Assembly: GCA_026874595.1 (NCBI GenBank)
Contig: CM049319.1
Location: 3,252,601-3,316,600, forward strand
From: Sipunculus nudus
Taxonomy: Eukaryota > Annelida > Sipuncula > Golfingiida > Sipunculidae
Length of the DNA: 64,000 bases
Reading direction: 5' to 3'
In this document: positions 26,301 through 38,395 of the stretch, one piece after another
Layout of the letters: every line of letters starts with the position of its first letter
Position numbering within the stretch: the stretch's first letter is position 1
Program-made: the position numbers and the translations under genes
The notes under the pieces: model-generated
The model's database searches: none
Seen by the model: only the letters and a program-made list of their open reading frames with translations
Told to the model about the DNA's origin: nothing

Positions 26301-29232
26301 ACTCCTCCAGCACGTTGTTTACTCTGGACATCTACATGAGGATCCGGTCCAAGGCGTCGGAGCGGGAACTCATGGTGGTCGGACGAGTGTACGTCCTCGT
26401 TCTGGTTGTCATCAGCATCTTGTGGCTCCCAGTTCTACAGGTAAACTTACTTTTACAAAAAAATATATAGTTAAGCTTTCTAAATACGTCTCACACCCGC
26501 AACCGCATAAATTACGTGGCCACGAACATTTCGTTTGTAAATACTCCAGAAAGCAACATTTAATATTGCCGATATTCGTTAGCAATCGCTAACATATGTT
26601 TTAATCACTTTTCAGTTCAGTGCAATATAAGCACTAAATATATGTTAATATATGTTTACAGTTCAAACTTTGTACCAAAAAGTTATCGTATATTGACTGT
26701 AGTGGTAAGTCTAAGCACCCTCATGGACCACAGAGGGTTTACCGGAATTAAAAATGACTGCCCCTCCCCCCCCCCCCCCCCCCCCCAAGTATCAAGTATC
26801 ACTGCTGCACATATAAATATACGTACAGCAAACATTTTACTGCCTCCTTTCCTTCACTCATGGCTCAACCATCCCACCAACCAGCAAGCAACAAATGTTC
26901 TCTCCCTTGCTCGGGTTATAGTGGCATGTCCTACTTAACTGAAAGTGATTTAACTTCTTTTACGTAGGAGCTGCAGGGCGCCCAACTGTGGACCTACTCA
27001 CAGAGTCTCTACTCGTATTTAATTCCTCCATTCATCGCTTGTTTCTACCTTGGAATCTTCTGGAAGCGGACAACGGAGAAGGTAGGTCAAATTAAATGAA
27101 CAGTTCTCTAGATTCCCCATGTTCACATAGTATGGAACAGATAGACAGGTTATCCAGTCAAAAGATTTGTTGTTTATTTTCCATCATTACTTTAATCGGC
27201 GTCATTTACAATACAATTTTTAGAAGCTCCTTTTCTCTATTATACATGTTTATATTTAGACATGTCATGTAATGTATTTAAATTTTACTTGGATGTTATG
27301 CAGTATATTGAAAATTCAATTGAAATTTACAGCGGTAACCTGGGGTTTATTAAACCTCAGATATTGCGTGTATATGTTTGTCGTTAATGAAGCCCGAATG
27401 CCTTAAATAAAGTCGTAGGAATGATATCTCCGGGGGGGAGGGGGGGGGGGCGAGATCACCGGGGGGGGGGAGGGGGGCGAGGGTGGTGGGAGTCATTCCT
27501 GTTGCGTCTATTTTACAGTTACAACACTGTGAGGATCTTACGCTTCTTCAGAAGCTACCGATATAGGAGGTGGGTCAACAGGTTAAGCGCTGTGTAAAGA
27601 GCATAGGAGAGTTTCAGAATAGAATTTTATCAAAAGGGAGCCCACTACATACCAAAATATAATTTGGAACTCTTTAAAAAATGCACAAGACCACATAATG
27701 CATAAATGCCATAATGGTCTGGTTAATGTTCAAGCCCTATGTTGTATCCAGGGGGCGTTTTACGGTCTGTTGGTTGGACTGGGTATGGGGATTATTCGGC
27801 TCGGGTTGTCGTGGAGTCGTCAAGCTTCGCCTTGCGGGAGTAAACTTCCGGATCAGAGGTTCTCGGTCATCGCCAAAGTTCACTACCTGCACTACGCCAT
27901 CATCAGCCTCGCTGTGACCATGTTTGTCATCATCTGTGTCAGTCTTATGACGGTGCTCAGAACTCCTGCCCAGGTAAATTAATTTGTTTAATCGTAACGT
28001 TGCTATACACTTTCTTACCAGAATCTAGCCATCATAAATGTGTATGATGTACACGCCGCTGAATTCTTTACAAAGGACCGATGTCGGTCCAAGAAAGCAT
28101 ACCGTGATGATGAAAAACACAGATTCACTATAAGGTTCTGATACATAAAGCATAAAAATAACCTCTTCAAGTAAATGGGTTAATTGGGAAATTATCGTGG
28201 ATTAGAAGAAAAAATCAACACTTTCATTACGCACAATGACATTACTGACGACCTGGTCAGGGAAAATCTTTTGACAAATGTTATAGAAACACATACACCC
28301 ATCACACAAATTCCACAGAATAACATATCCAAAACATTATCAACGTTCATGATATTATAATATAGCACGCCAGGCTAAAAATAACAAAATAAACGAGAAG
28401 ACAGTATATCTTTCTTTCTCATCAAAGCTGCGACGTGTGACCTTCTGGACTAAGGACGATCCTGAGCTACAGGAAGTAACGGAGTCGGATGCGGAAGACG
28501 AGGATTCGACTCCAGAAAAGGAGAAAAAAGAACCGCCGTCACAAGGTAGGTTTCAATTCATTGCTTTATTGTAGAAGCAATCACATAACCGAAGTGATGG
28601 ACACAATGGAATCCCTGGTTATTCGCAGAAAAAAAAACTAACCTTATTCCTACTTTTCAAATCAGCATCGCCTAGTAGGCTCGGTGCTCATCATGTATAG
28701 GTAAATGCGATGGTAAAAAACTCTACTATCGTGACTGTGTGGCACAAAATGGCTTTAATTCATTATGATGGTACCATTTGTAACTAATACCAATTAAGTC
28801 TTGTGATGGCGAAATACGCTAATTGGGTTTCGAGGATTTTATCAGTGCATTCAGTAAATGACAGTAAATGCTTGGCAAATATAGTCATTACTTTCTGCAT
28901 TTTTTCGATTTAATATATTAACATTAAACTTAATTATAAGAATGTATTATCAATATACCAGTCTGATTTGGGGACTAAATAATCAGAACATAGTAACCAT
29001 TCTTTGTATAGAAAATCTACAGCAGGGTAAGAAATCACTGAAGGAGACTGTGTTGGGGTACGTGTGTGGTGTGGACAAGACTCCAAAACCTCGTCTGAGC
29101 AGGGAACAAGTCAACGAGTTACAGCGGAAAGCCACGGACATCCAAGAGGAGCCGTTCTGGAGGAAGTTCCTTGGCGTTCATGCTGTGATAGCGCTTGCTG
29201 TTTGTGTATTCTTCCATGCCTTTTTCGCCTGA
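20344..29232 (+). CDS. SLC5 copy B: complete SGLT-type sodium/solute symporter
   Basis: Complete 652-residue SLC5 (SGLT) symporter, close to the usual 650-680. Exons: 20344-20427, 20652-20723, 21059-21163, 21778-21837, 22271-22375, 22638-22743, 23326-23406, 23911-24131, 25008-25143, 25567-25674, 26235-26440, 26968-27081, 27752-27973, 28428-28545, 29012-29232 (stop TGA). The frame stays open throughout. Equivalents of human SGLT1 residues fall at a constant offset of 17: Asn61 (N78), Asn66 (H83), Asp85 (E102), Ser273/Trp274 (Y290/W291), Lys304 (K321), Ser375/Ser376 (S392/S393, Na2 site), Thr378 (T395), Gln440 (Q457). The acidic loop (exon 14) and the C-terminal helix ending FFHAFFA match the family. 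Sodium residues are kept; sugar-site residues 66, 85 and 273 are changed. Transport of a sugar, polyol or other solute is likely, but the substrate is unknown. It is head to head with copy A and its introns are unlike those of A and C. Confidence 0.95.
23541..23598. repeat. (ATT)n/(TAG)n trinucleotide tract in intron 7 of SLC5 copy B
   Basis: ATT units grade into TAG units and then into degenerate trinucleotides up to about 23690. This creates a false hydrophobic ORF. Confidence 0.9.
26761..26786. repeat. Poly-C tract in intron 11 of SLC5 copy B
   Basis: A 26-base run of C with a single T. Comparable C or G runs occur at 90-105, 6479-6491, 25953-25965, 26014-26026, 31137-31147, 40375-40392 and 44828-44842. 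Such mononucleotide runs recur through the window and are probable assembly-error hotspots. Confidence 0.9.
27431..27496 (+). repeat. G-rich tract with quadruplex potential in intron 12 of SLC5 copy B
   Basis: Five or more runs of 6-10 G, separated by single a or by cgagatcacc, end in gggtggtggg. On the sense strand these runs meet the four-run requirement for a G-quadruplex in the pre-mRNA. Confidence 0.85.
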
Positions 29233-31590
29233 AATACCAATCCTGGTGCCATATGGCCACCAACTTGTTATTGACTGAGCTAGCTTGATATAAAAAGTTT
29301 ACGCAATTTTTTCTACGGTTTTCTACGTTATTATGATATGCTGACGATTTATGCAGCGACAGTCTAAAACAAGTGCGGGGGATCGGGACGTTTGACGAAC
29401 TTTCACATAACACTTCTCCCGTCCGACGTGTACATTGTTACAACTGGTATGATTGTCAACGATTTTGTTCCACACCTCCGCATACGAAATATTTTTATAC
29501 TCGTAACTATGCCGTGATGTGTCCACGGTTTGTCAGCATGATCAAAACTCTGCCATGAGTTTCTACGGTTGCCTTAGCTATGATTTACCAAGTCAACAAT
29601 GGGGACAATGTGTTCAATACCGTAAAAAGTCGCAGAACACCGTAGGTTGTCGTGCTTTGTGAAGCTTGCCCGGTGATAGAACAAAGTCCCAGGAGTTCTT
29701 TTACCATCCCCTTTCCTATTATTTGAAAAGTTGTTTTGGTAATTGAATGATAAACCAATTTCGTTGTGATTACATGTGTGACGACAAACTTTGTAAAGAA
29801 TATTTCTAATTATTAAAACCCTCTTAATTGCGACTGCTAATTGTTTATTTGTATATTTATGTTTTACTGATAAAGACGATGCCTGGTCGTGTGCCTCCTT
29901 ATTTTTATTATATTATATATTTTAATTTGTATTCATGATAAATTTTGCAAAGTATACACTGTCTTTCAGGATAATGCATTGTATTACTTTGAATATATCT
30001 CTCTCCATATAGCAGCACTTTTTAGGTCTCCGTTTATATCTATTGTTTTAGTTTTTGTATCGATAACAGCTGGATTCAATTTTATCAACCAACAACCGTA
30101 TAACAAAGAAGTGTCAACTGATATAGATAAAGATACAACTTAGCCATAGGCCTATAAAACAAATGTATGTCAACTACATTGCTCTGAAGAGATAAACGAT
30201 CAATTTGTTATTTCAAATAACGGAACCTTGCTTTGTTGATTATGTCATCAATATATCATATTATTAATTGAACCCTCCGATGAACGTTTATCAATGTCGT
30301 CAAGATCATGCTAAATAACATATTATAGAATCGATAGGTGACGCTCTTCTGGTGCACTTTACATAAAAAAGTCACGTGGCTAACCTAAATTTTAAAACCA
30401 ATTTTTAAATGTTACCTTTCTGCAGTGCATAATCAAGCCACAATACCTCGGAGATTAGAGGTCACAGTGAACTCATTTCAATTTTCCTAAGAGATATTAA
30501 ATATGCTCAAGAGATTAAATAAGATTTTTTTTAATCCAACGGTTCCGATTTGTGTTCTGCCAAAGCTGACAGCCGAGTGACGCACAATTCGCCAAGCTCA
30601 ACATGACTGAGAGTCAGCTTAGCTAAAAACTGTATACACAGCTGATGTCCAGCCATTATAAAAGACTAATCTAAAATATGATTATGGCATTGTGCATTGT
30701 TTTATTTTCATTTTTTTTTATATTTTAATTCATTTTTTTATGTGTTCATGGAATATAAAACATAATTCATATGGTTGAGAAATCAAAATAAGACTGTGCC
30801 AAATTTGTAATCCCGTTTTCAGGGCATATTGACACATTGTATGACAAATCGATAATATAGGCAAATATAGACAAGAGACAAACGGTTATCGGGATTTTTG
30901 TAACGTTGCGAGATTTTTTTCCGATGTAATGGCGTTATTTTTAATAAAATTACTCTAACCCTAACAAGTATTTGGCGAATTATAAGAAAATCATGATTGT
31001 TTTCTATTTTGCTTGTATTTTTGTCTCCATGTGGTAAAATAACGTTTTAAAGGTTTCACGATTTTAGTGAAGAAGTGAAAGATTTATCAAATTTTTTTTT
31101 ATTTGACCTCAAATATGTATTTATATATGTTTGGGAGGGGGGGGGGGCTTCATTTCTGTCGAGTATAATTAAGAATGTAATGAAGGTACCGTTGTAAACT
31201 TTATACATACAACCATTGACTACATTTTCTGTTTTTAATTATCCTAAAAAACTCAAACTAAAAAGTTTAAGGCTACATAAACCCATGCATATATCTGTTA
31301 CATAGCAAGTGACCCCGCAGTATAGTAGTTTATTCCCGTGGGAAAGTGTTAATGGCAAACAAAATGAATTTTATTATACATCACTCGGTAACCATATTCT
31401 ACACTGTTTGTCTACATGACAATAGGCCGTACGTGGCACTACTGCCGGATGTTGATATACAGAGCACACATGATTAATGTGTATATTTAAACCAAACTGT
31501 TGGTTGGTATCACTCATGCTACTGTATATTAGTAAAACTCCGAATGATTCAATCAATTTCAGCCCCTTAATATTGCCTCCAATGTATGCC

Positions 31591-31900
31591 TACTGTAGTA
31601 AACATAGTTTTATTTTTCTTCGCTATTTATACTCTATTTGTATTATGTTTCTTAATGAACCTGAAACCCAAAATTTCTAGGTGCAACAAAGGCACTACTT
31701 GGACTGAATAAATGACACTTGTTTCCACGATGTATTTAGAATTGAATGTTTACTGTATAGTAAACATAGGTATATTTTTCTTCTTTATTTATACTCTATT
31801 TGTATTATGTTTCTTAATGAACCTGAAACCCAAATTTTCTAGGTGCAACAAAGGCACTACTTGAACTGAATAAATGACACTTGTTTCCACGATGAATTTA
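31591..31900 (+). repeat. ~150-bp direct tandem duplication
   Basis: Copy 1 (31591-31738) and copy 2 (31751-31900) share long identical stretches, such as tatactctatttgtattatg and gaataaatgacacttg, with only scattered differences. No coding sequence is evident. It lies in the intergenic stretch after SLC5 copy B. Confidence 0.85.
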
Positions 31901-32893
31901 GTACAATTGGATTGAAAATACATGTAATACGTTTTTTATATTCCAAGTGCAACAGATCCCTCACCTGTATGTATTGTGTCGGGAGAATGACCTACGGTGT
32001 CTTTAGGGGACTATATTCCCATATTTGCTTATGAATCCTAAGGAATAGAACATAATTTTGGAAATTTCGTAAAGAATCTATAGCAGCGCCGTCTATCAGA
32101 AAATATGCCAGCATATCAGGTGAGCTAGGCCTACTGAAAACCCATCCCTGACGCCCCCGGCCGAAGTCTCGGGGATCTGTTCTAATGCAAAAACGGGTAG
32201 TCTGCTAATAAATGAATGCTAATGGAGTGTGCGACATGGATCTGCCACCTAAGCTTGTTTTCCTTCGCTGTTTGAACATACGCCAAAAGAAACCGGTGTG
32301 TTGCTGAATAATACTGTTGATTTGTACGTTGTATTTTTTTCTGATATGTGACACCATTTTTTTTTCTCCTTTCATTGTCACTTTAGCCTTGGTATTATGG
32401 CTTGATAAACTAGATTGATTCCATAAGCCACAGATATTGATGCCTACCCTTTGTTTTATTTTCTATTTGTAAATCACCATAATTGAATATCTTATATACG
32501 CAACTCGTTCATAAGAAAAATCTTAAATGTGAAAATAAGTTCAAGACAGACAATGTCGACCGAGCTATTAATACACATAAGAAACGCCAGTCTACGTATG
32601 GCTCGTGCAGCATTTCAGTAACGATGAATTTTTTTTTTTTTCTGAATTTCTTTAAAAACTGTGGAATAGGACTTTCTACATCTGTGTCGACACATCTGAG
32701 GTATGGCTCTTGAACTGGGCTGATAACCGCATGATATAAGAATTATAAGTTTATATTAAGCTTTATGGATTTCAGATTTTACCAGCTCGAGACTGAAATT
32801 AGCCATTAGACAGAGAAACTGCGATGCTCGATCGAGATTTCACCATTTCTAACCTGTTAAGCTTGTTTACCGTAATGACAATACATTTTTACC

Positions 32894-33253
32894 GGCTTCT
32901 GTGGTCTATTGGTATAGAGCAAAGTCCGAAGGTCGTGAGTTCGAATCTCAGCCGAGGAGCGGTGAGACTTTTTCGCGGTCGGTCCCCACCCAGGGTTTGC
33001 GCTATGCAGGCTTAATCGGGAAACTGTGCCCAACGGTCGTGTTACACTCACAAACGGGGGGTCCTCGGTGTTAAGACACAGCAATGGAGTTGATTACACA
33101 CCCAGGACCCATAGGAGTGGTACACCGAGCCTGGTTGACGCCAGAAAATCGCAGGTACGCTTCTATCACGTAGTCCGAAACCGGAATGGTTTGGTGTACA
33201 AAGTGCTTAGTTATGGAGGCATTAAAAAATGGAGCGTTTACCTCCAAAAAAAA
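32894..33253 (+). mobile_element. tRNA-derived SINE with tRNA-like head
   Basis: A tRNA-like head with an A-box-like tggtctattggtatagagc and a B-box gagttcgaatctc (32937-32949). A body follows (cggtcggtccccacccagg, acacccaggacccataggag, agtccgaaaccggaatg), then a terminal ggag...acctcc stem and an A-run. The same body and tail occur inverted at 2933-3270, so this is a family rather than a tRNA gene. Confidence 0.75.
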
Positions 33254-33423
33254 TTTACAGGAAACAAAAAGATCACGGTCTCGAGGATTGAAGGTAAAAA
33301 GAAATGAAGTTCTTGATGAATGATTTATATCTACCTTTGACAGACCTACCAGTAACGGTCAAAGAAAAGGAAACAAATTATATCAAGACAGAACGACGAA
33401 CCAGTTCAAAATAAAATTTATCA

Positions 33424-35969
33424 TTAGATATATGATGAACCGTCTAATATAGTGCTAACAACTGCCGGGAGCTGTCTGAAGTTATGCTGTGTATACAATG
33501 TCCCGTTTGTATATTCGCTGTTTTCCCCCAATTTGAAGCATACATGGTATATACGGTCCATAAGGTCATACTCAGCATCAAAAGTTACCTGAAAAAATAA
33601 ATACAAAGATTTGGTGAAAAGTACAGACTCTGCACAAGTGGTGATTTCTTTTAACAGGAATTTGTTCAAGGTGGACTAAACATTACAATGAAAAGATAAT
33701 GTATCTAGTTAAAGTCATAAGTTAAAGAAATATGGTTCCAAGATGTTTTATTTAATCTGCCCTGAACATTTTAGTAACTACAGGTCTAAAATGGCATGTC
33801 TGTCTAAATTAACTGAAATGATGGTGAAAAGACAAGAAACTACGAAATGTTTGGAAAGTTATGTTTAAGGCGTTTTGGGCGGATTGCTGTATATCTATAA
33901 TAAGTAGTCACTAAAACAATGAAATCAATTGTGTGATTTTGTTAATTAGTGATAATTTTGGTATGCTAGATGGACGACCAGCTTAGGTCTGATGGTGCTT
34001 GGAACATCGACCTTCCGGTTGGTACCTTGTGTCAAGAGTGCGTTCAAGCAGGCGTTTCAGTCGCACTCAAATCATATTATTTTTTTTTAAATCACTAAGC
34101 TAGAAGTTTCAGACAAAAATATTAAAAACAAGCAAATTCGTGGAATTAATGTCCCCCGCTTTGGGATCTTGCTGTTTTTCATGCTTGATAAAGGACGGAC
34201 AGACAGAGTGACAGACAGACATAAGCTAGACACTTCAAAACAAATCCCAACCAGGGTATGCATTTGAGCAATCACTGACCAAAATTTGAATGAAATCGGA
34301 TAATATTTAGGAAAGTTATCCCACGGAAACAAAAACCTGACAGACGGACAGACAAAGTGACAGACAGACAGAGAAAAGCCAGACACTTCAAAACTAATCC
34401 CAACCATAGTAACCATGAGATCAATCACTGACCAAACTTTGAATGAAATCAGATAATATTTAGGAAAGTAATGGCACAGACACGAAAACCAAACAAACGG
34501 AGAGAAAGAGTGACAGACAGATAGGCAGAAGCCAGACACTCCCAAACTAATCCAAACCAAGGTAAGCATAAGAGCAATGACTGACCAAAAATTGAATGAA
34601 ATAGGATAATAATTAAGAAATTTATCGCACGGAAAAGAAAACCTGACAGACAGACAAAGTGACAGACAGAGAGACAGACAGAAGCCAGACACTCCAAAAC
34701 CAATCCCAACCAAGGTATGCATGAGAGCAATCACTGCCCAAAATTTAAATGAAATTGGAATATATTTAAGAAATTTATCGCACGGAAACGAAACCTGACG
34801 GACGGACAGAGAGACAGACAGACAGAAGGACAGACAGACAAACCCAAAACAATGTCCCCCGCATCCGCGGAGGGGGGACAAAAAGGCCAGTTTTATTCTT
34901 AAAATGTATGACTCTCTATAACACTTACCGTATGTCCACTTCCGTGTTCAACTGAAACATTGTTTGGGTATTTGGGGAACAACATACATGATCACTTTCG
35001 CCGGTTTGGTGTCACGGACTCCCACCGTGTGAGGCTTCCCCGAACACTTCTGTTACCGCAAAGATCGGAAATTAGCCTTTGCCACTTTTCATTATATATT
35101 TGATAGTTATAATATTTACCTCTAGATGCCATAGTTTCTATTAGTCTAGTTACCAAAAATATTCACAAATCAGAGTCACTTAAGCTCCAAAGAACCTGAG
35201 AATATGGGTAGAATTAGTGAATGCAAACACCTGGCGGAGGCTTGCATTCCCCAAGCCGCTCAAATGCTTGAGATAGGCACGTCATTGTTTTAAAGTATTG
35301 ACTATTAATACTTTTCCACGAATCATTTTCCTGTTATTGCCATCGCACGACAATGTTTTCAAATAATAGTTATGGAAACATTTTCAGGTGATTCCCGAGT
35401 TCATATCATACTAATTAAATGATAAATCAGGAGAAATAAGAATGTGAAAACAAGTAACAAAATGGCGATACATATTATCGGCTACTCACCCCGGCCAGCG
35501 AGCCCGTACAGGCTTTTCCTTGGATGCTACACTTTTTGCTGTCTAACGCCGCGGCATACATGTTCACAAGACCGTAACTTTTCCCTGATATGAATACAGT
35601 ATTTAGTGTCCAGTGACAATACCTGTTATGTGAATACATCCCATTAATCCATGATAATTTTAGTTTCAGAGAATTGGACAATGGTCTGTCTTTCAGATGA
35701 ATTTAGAAACGTAGGCCTAACATAAAACAAATGCAAAAAAAACCCTTGGGTGTTTTATAAAAAGGCGCCCATGCAGCCTTAAGTCACGTGCCATATATGT
35801 TAACGTATGTCAGACGTTGAGATATATGTAAACCTGGCTTTACAAGGACATCATTTGGATTAATATACAAACCCCGTGGCCTAAGAATCAGAAATCCTTT
35901 TTCATAACCATCCTGTTCTGTGGTGAAAGTATAGATACCTTTTTTTTTGGTGATGTCTCGTGTTGACAT
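33424..35969 (-). pseudogene. Small four-exon gene or fragment of unrecognised family, one-base frameshift
   Basis: I do not recognise this gene. Four exon-like blocks are consistent in splice sites and phase: 35834-35969 (possible ATG at 35969, donor CCAG/gtttac, phase 1), 35490-35584 (acceptor atatcag, donor gtgagt), 34929-35049 (acceptor gtaacag, donor gtaagt), 33424-33588 (acceptor ttttcag, stop TAA). The coding phrases look protein-like: GFLILRPRGLYINPNDVLV, KSYGLVNMYAAALDSKKC, KVIMYVVP, DRIYHVCFKLGENSEYTNG. The third block is 121 bases and changes frame at a four-base run of one nucleotide (34974-34977); 120 bases would keep the frame. This is either a pseudogene lesion or a sequencing error. 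No signal peptide follows the ATG, so an upstream exon may exist. The layout weakly recalls the N-terminal part of DNA/RNA non-specific nucleases, without their catalytic motif. That is a guess. Confidence 0.5.
34150..34885. repeat. 153-bp tandem repeat bounded by gtccccc motifs
   Basis: About four copies of a 153-bp unit; the marker agccagacact (agctagacact in the first) falls at 34224, 34377, 34530 and 34683. Each unit carries runs of gacagacagac and a conserved core around caatcactgaccaaa. The block begins near gtcccccgctttggg and ends near gtcccccgcatccgcgg with aggggggac. The period is divisible by three, which explains a long spurious minus-strand ORF (34087-34881). It sits in the last intron of the gene at 33424-35969. 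Confidence 0.85.
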
Positions 35970-36467
35970 GACATAATGAATTGTTCATACTGTTGGCTTT
36001 TTTATGGGATTGAGGTGAGATGGTAATTTATGTACTCAGAACAAGTAGGATAACTTGAGTATATAAAGCATTATAGACCAATTACTGTATGTACTTAATG
36101 TGCACTTCACTGAAAATTATATCTGTGTGTTGTTGTAGACATTTCTAACAGATAATTATCTACATTTTGTTCAGCCACATAGGAAGGTACAGCAAAATGT
36201 TGTATTTACGATGTAATAACCGAATAAAAGCAGTAACAATTACATATGTTTTCATTATAACTGCTGCTGCATGAAAAGTGACAAAATGATTGACGTTTAT
36301 TCGTGAGCATACATTTCTTGCTATACCACCGGAGACAGATGGTAATTAATACAAATAATTATGGTAAGATAATTATGTTCCGCGCGCTTTACATCCATCA
36401 AGATTTGTCACATACAAAGCTTTACATGACAGCTTGTAAAATATAAAAAATTATATATTATTATAGA

Positions 36468-36503
<36 letters not shown>

Positions 36504-38136
36504 ACTGGACAGTAATAAACATAAGCAGCACTATCAAAATATTATATGTGCAAACGTGTCACATCATAAATTTTCCTATAAATGCAAATGTTCAGAGATG
36601 TTAGGTAAAATTATTAACGGAAATACACAGTCTTCACACTGTGATAGGAAAACTAGATAACTAATATTTTCCAATTTAAATATAAAAGTGTATTTTAAAT
36701 AGAAAAGTGTATAATATTTTGGTTAACAGGAAAAACAGATTGATATAGGTTATGGAAACTCAAATATTTTTCCATACTATTATACCATTTTTTCAGAAAT
36801 GTTAAATGACCCTGAAAACATAAGCAAAAACCTCAGAATTGTAGTGCTGATAGCTTCATTGACCAAGTTATGATGATGTAACTGATTTTGGCGGCCATTT
36901 TGGAAAAATGCGGCCTCTTTGGATCACCCACCGCTCGCTAACGAATTTGCTTACAATCTGAATTCAAAACCTTAACACGTAAAGTTTACAAAATAACTGT
37001 TATAAAAGATGAAAATACACAGCAATATGCAGGAAATTTGAACAGATGGCCGCCATCTTGAAATTCAATATGGCAGCCATCTTGGCAGCAAACCCAAGCT
37101 AGGTACAAGTTTTGTAGTAGTCAACATTGGTTCATCAGTATCACAAACATAGACATGACACCACTTCTAACCTTGTATGTTGCATTCAACCGAAGTAAGT
37201 TTGGTTACAGATTGTGTTGAAACGGCTATTTTGTTTTTCGAATTTTGAAGGTGAAGACCTCATCCTCAATCCTTTTAACAGTCATTTTCGGATTCAGCAC
37301 CCTCGAAATACCCTAAAACACTTGCTTTACCACTTTTAACAGGACTTTAATTGGGCACATATATTCAATTTTTGACTTGTCTTACAATAAATCGATTTTT
37401 TTTTGCAATAAGTAAAATTTTAGTTATTGGTTTTTTTTTTATTATTTTCACTTTTCTTTGCACTTATATGTAAATGATAATATAAATGGTGGAAAGTCCA
37501 TATCCTCTGAATACTGCAGGGGAAGTGAACATATCTTTTTGGCTTAGAGAAAACAGTTGATTATTCACATCAACAATATTGTGTTATGGTTAATTCTGAT
37601 AGCTGCAGTGCCTTTTCAACAAAAGACAACAAAATATATAATAAAACAGCATCAAGTCGTCAGATATTGAGGTTAGTGGAATTTAAATTTTCTGCTGACG
37701 ATATTTTCAAATGATTCAAATCTTTTCATACAATTTTAAAATGTAAAAATATTTATTTAGGCTGACAGAAAGTGGGTTATCATAGTGTAGCCCAGTGTCA
37801 GCTAATGATGACCGTTTGGACGAGGGTTTGGTGTTTCTTTGGCTAAAAGTATATCAAGTACGGTACATCATTTTTATTAGAAAATATTTTATAATAAAGT
37901 ACAATATAGATTGATATCGTGGTTTGTAGATAAAGAAAATATAATATTCCTGAAATCACACAAATTCCTGAATATATTATTGATGCTTATACAAACATCC
38001 ATTACCTTACATTCTTGTATAATTTTTATTCCAATTATCGTGATAAGTTAATCATAGACATGGTCATTAAACGAGAAAAAAAAACAATACTAAAAAGACG
38101 CAAATACTGTCACGAAGAGATATGTGAAAATATAAA
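35970..38136. other. Intergenic AT-rich region upstream of the small gene
   Basis: No supported gene. The segment 36870-37110 contains repeated words of the type gatggccgccatcttgaa and atggcagccatcttggcag, which look like a decayed interspersed repeat. It also holds the (TA)n tract at 36471. The 3' UTR of SLC5 copy C probably enters this region from the right. Confidence 0.5.
36471..36499. repeat. (TA)n microsatellite
   Basis: A pure TA tract of about 14 units in intergenic sequence. Confidence 0.95.
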
Positions 38137-38354
38137 ATACAGTAAAACCTGTGTTATGAGACCACCGATGGGACTGACCAAAAGTGGTCTTAATTCACGG
38201 GTAGTCTTATTAGCAAGGTGAGTAATTACCAATGGGAATGCTTTCGGTTAACTCAAATGTGATCTTAATAGATAGGTGGTCTTTCAGAATGCTTTCGTTT
38301 CACTGAAATGTGGTCTTAATATATTGGTGGTCTTTCAGACAGTTTCCACTGTAT
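38137..38354. mobile_element. MITE with CAGT...ACTG ends and TA flanks
   Basis: The left end atacagtaaaacctg (38137-38151) and right end cagtttccactgtat (38340-38354) form an imperfect inverted repeat, with TA on both outer sides as expected for a Tc1/mariner-type target duplication. The interior has repeated tggtctta and ggtggtcttt words about 70 bp apart. It sits just downstream of the stop codon of SLC5 copy C. Related ends (acagtaaaatcccgcc, acagtaaactcccgcc) appear in intron 1 of copies A (13174) and C (59400). Confidence 0.65.
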
Positions 38355-38395
38355 ATGCTATTAACCCTGTACATATATAATCCTAGTATTGTTCT

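Larger units (their letters stand above)
29233..33423. other. Intergenic region after SLC5 copy B
   Basis: The 3' UTR of copy B begins at 29233. A possible poly(A) signal is attaaa at about 29813, unproven. The rest holds the direct duplication at 31591-31900 and the SINE at 32894-33253. No exon is supported. Confidence 0.6.

Noticed and set aside
32930-32960. A tRNA gene at the B-box gagttcgaatctc
   Set aside because: The head lacks a full cloverleaf and is followed by a body and tail shared with another copy at 2933-3270, so it is a SINE.
34087-34881. 264-codon minus-strand ORF resembling a hydrophobic membrane protein
   Set aside because: It covers the 153-bp tandem repeat, whose length divisible by three keeps the frame open. 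No splice or start support.
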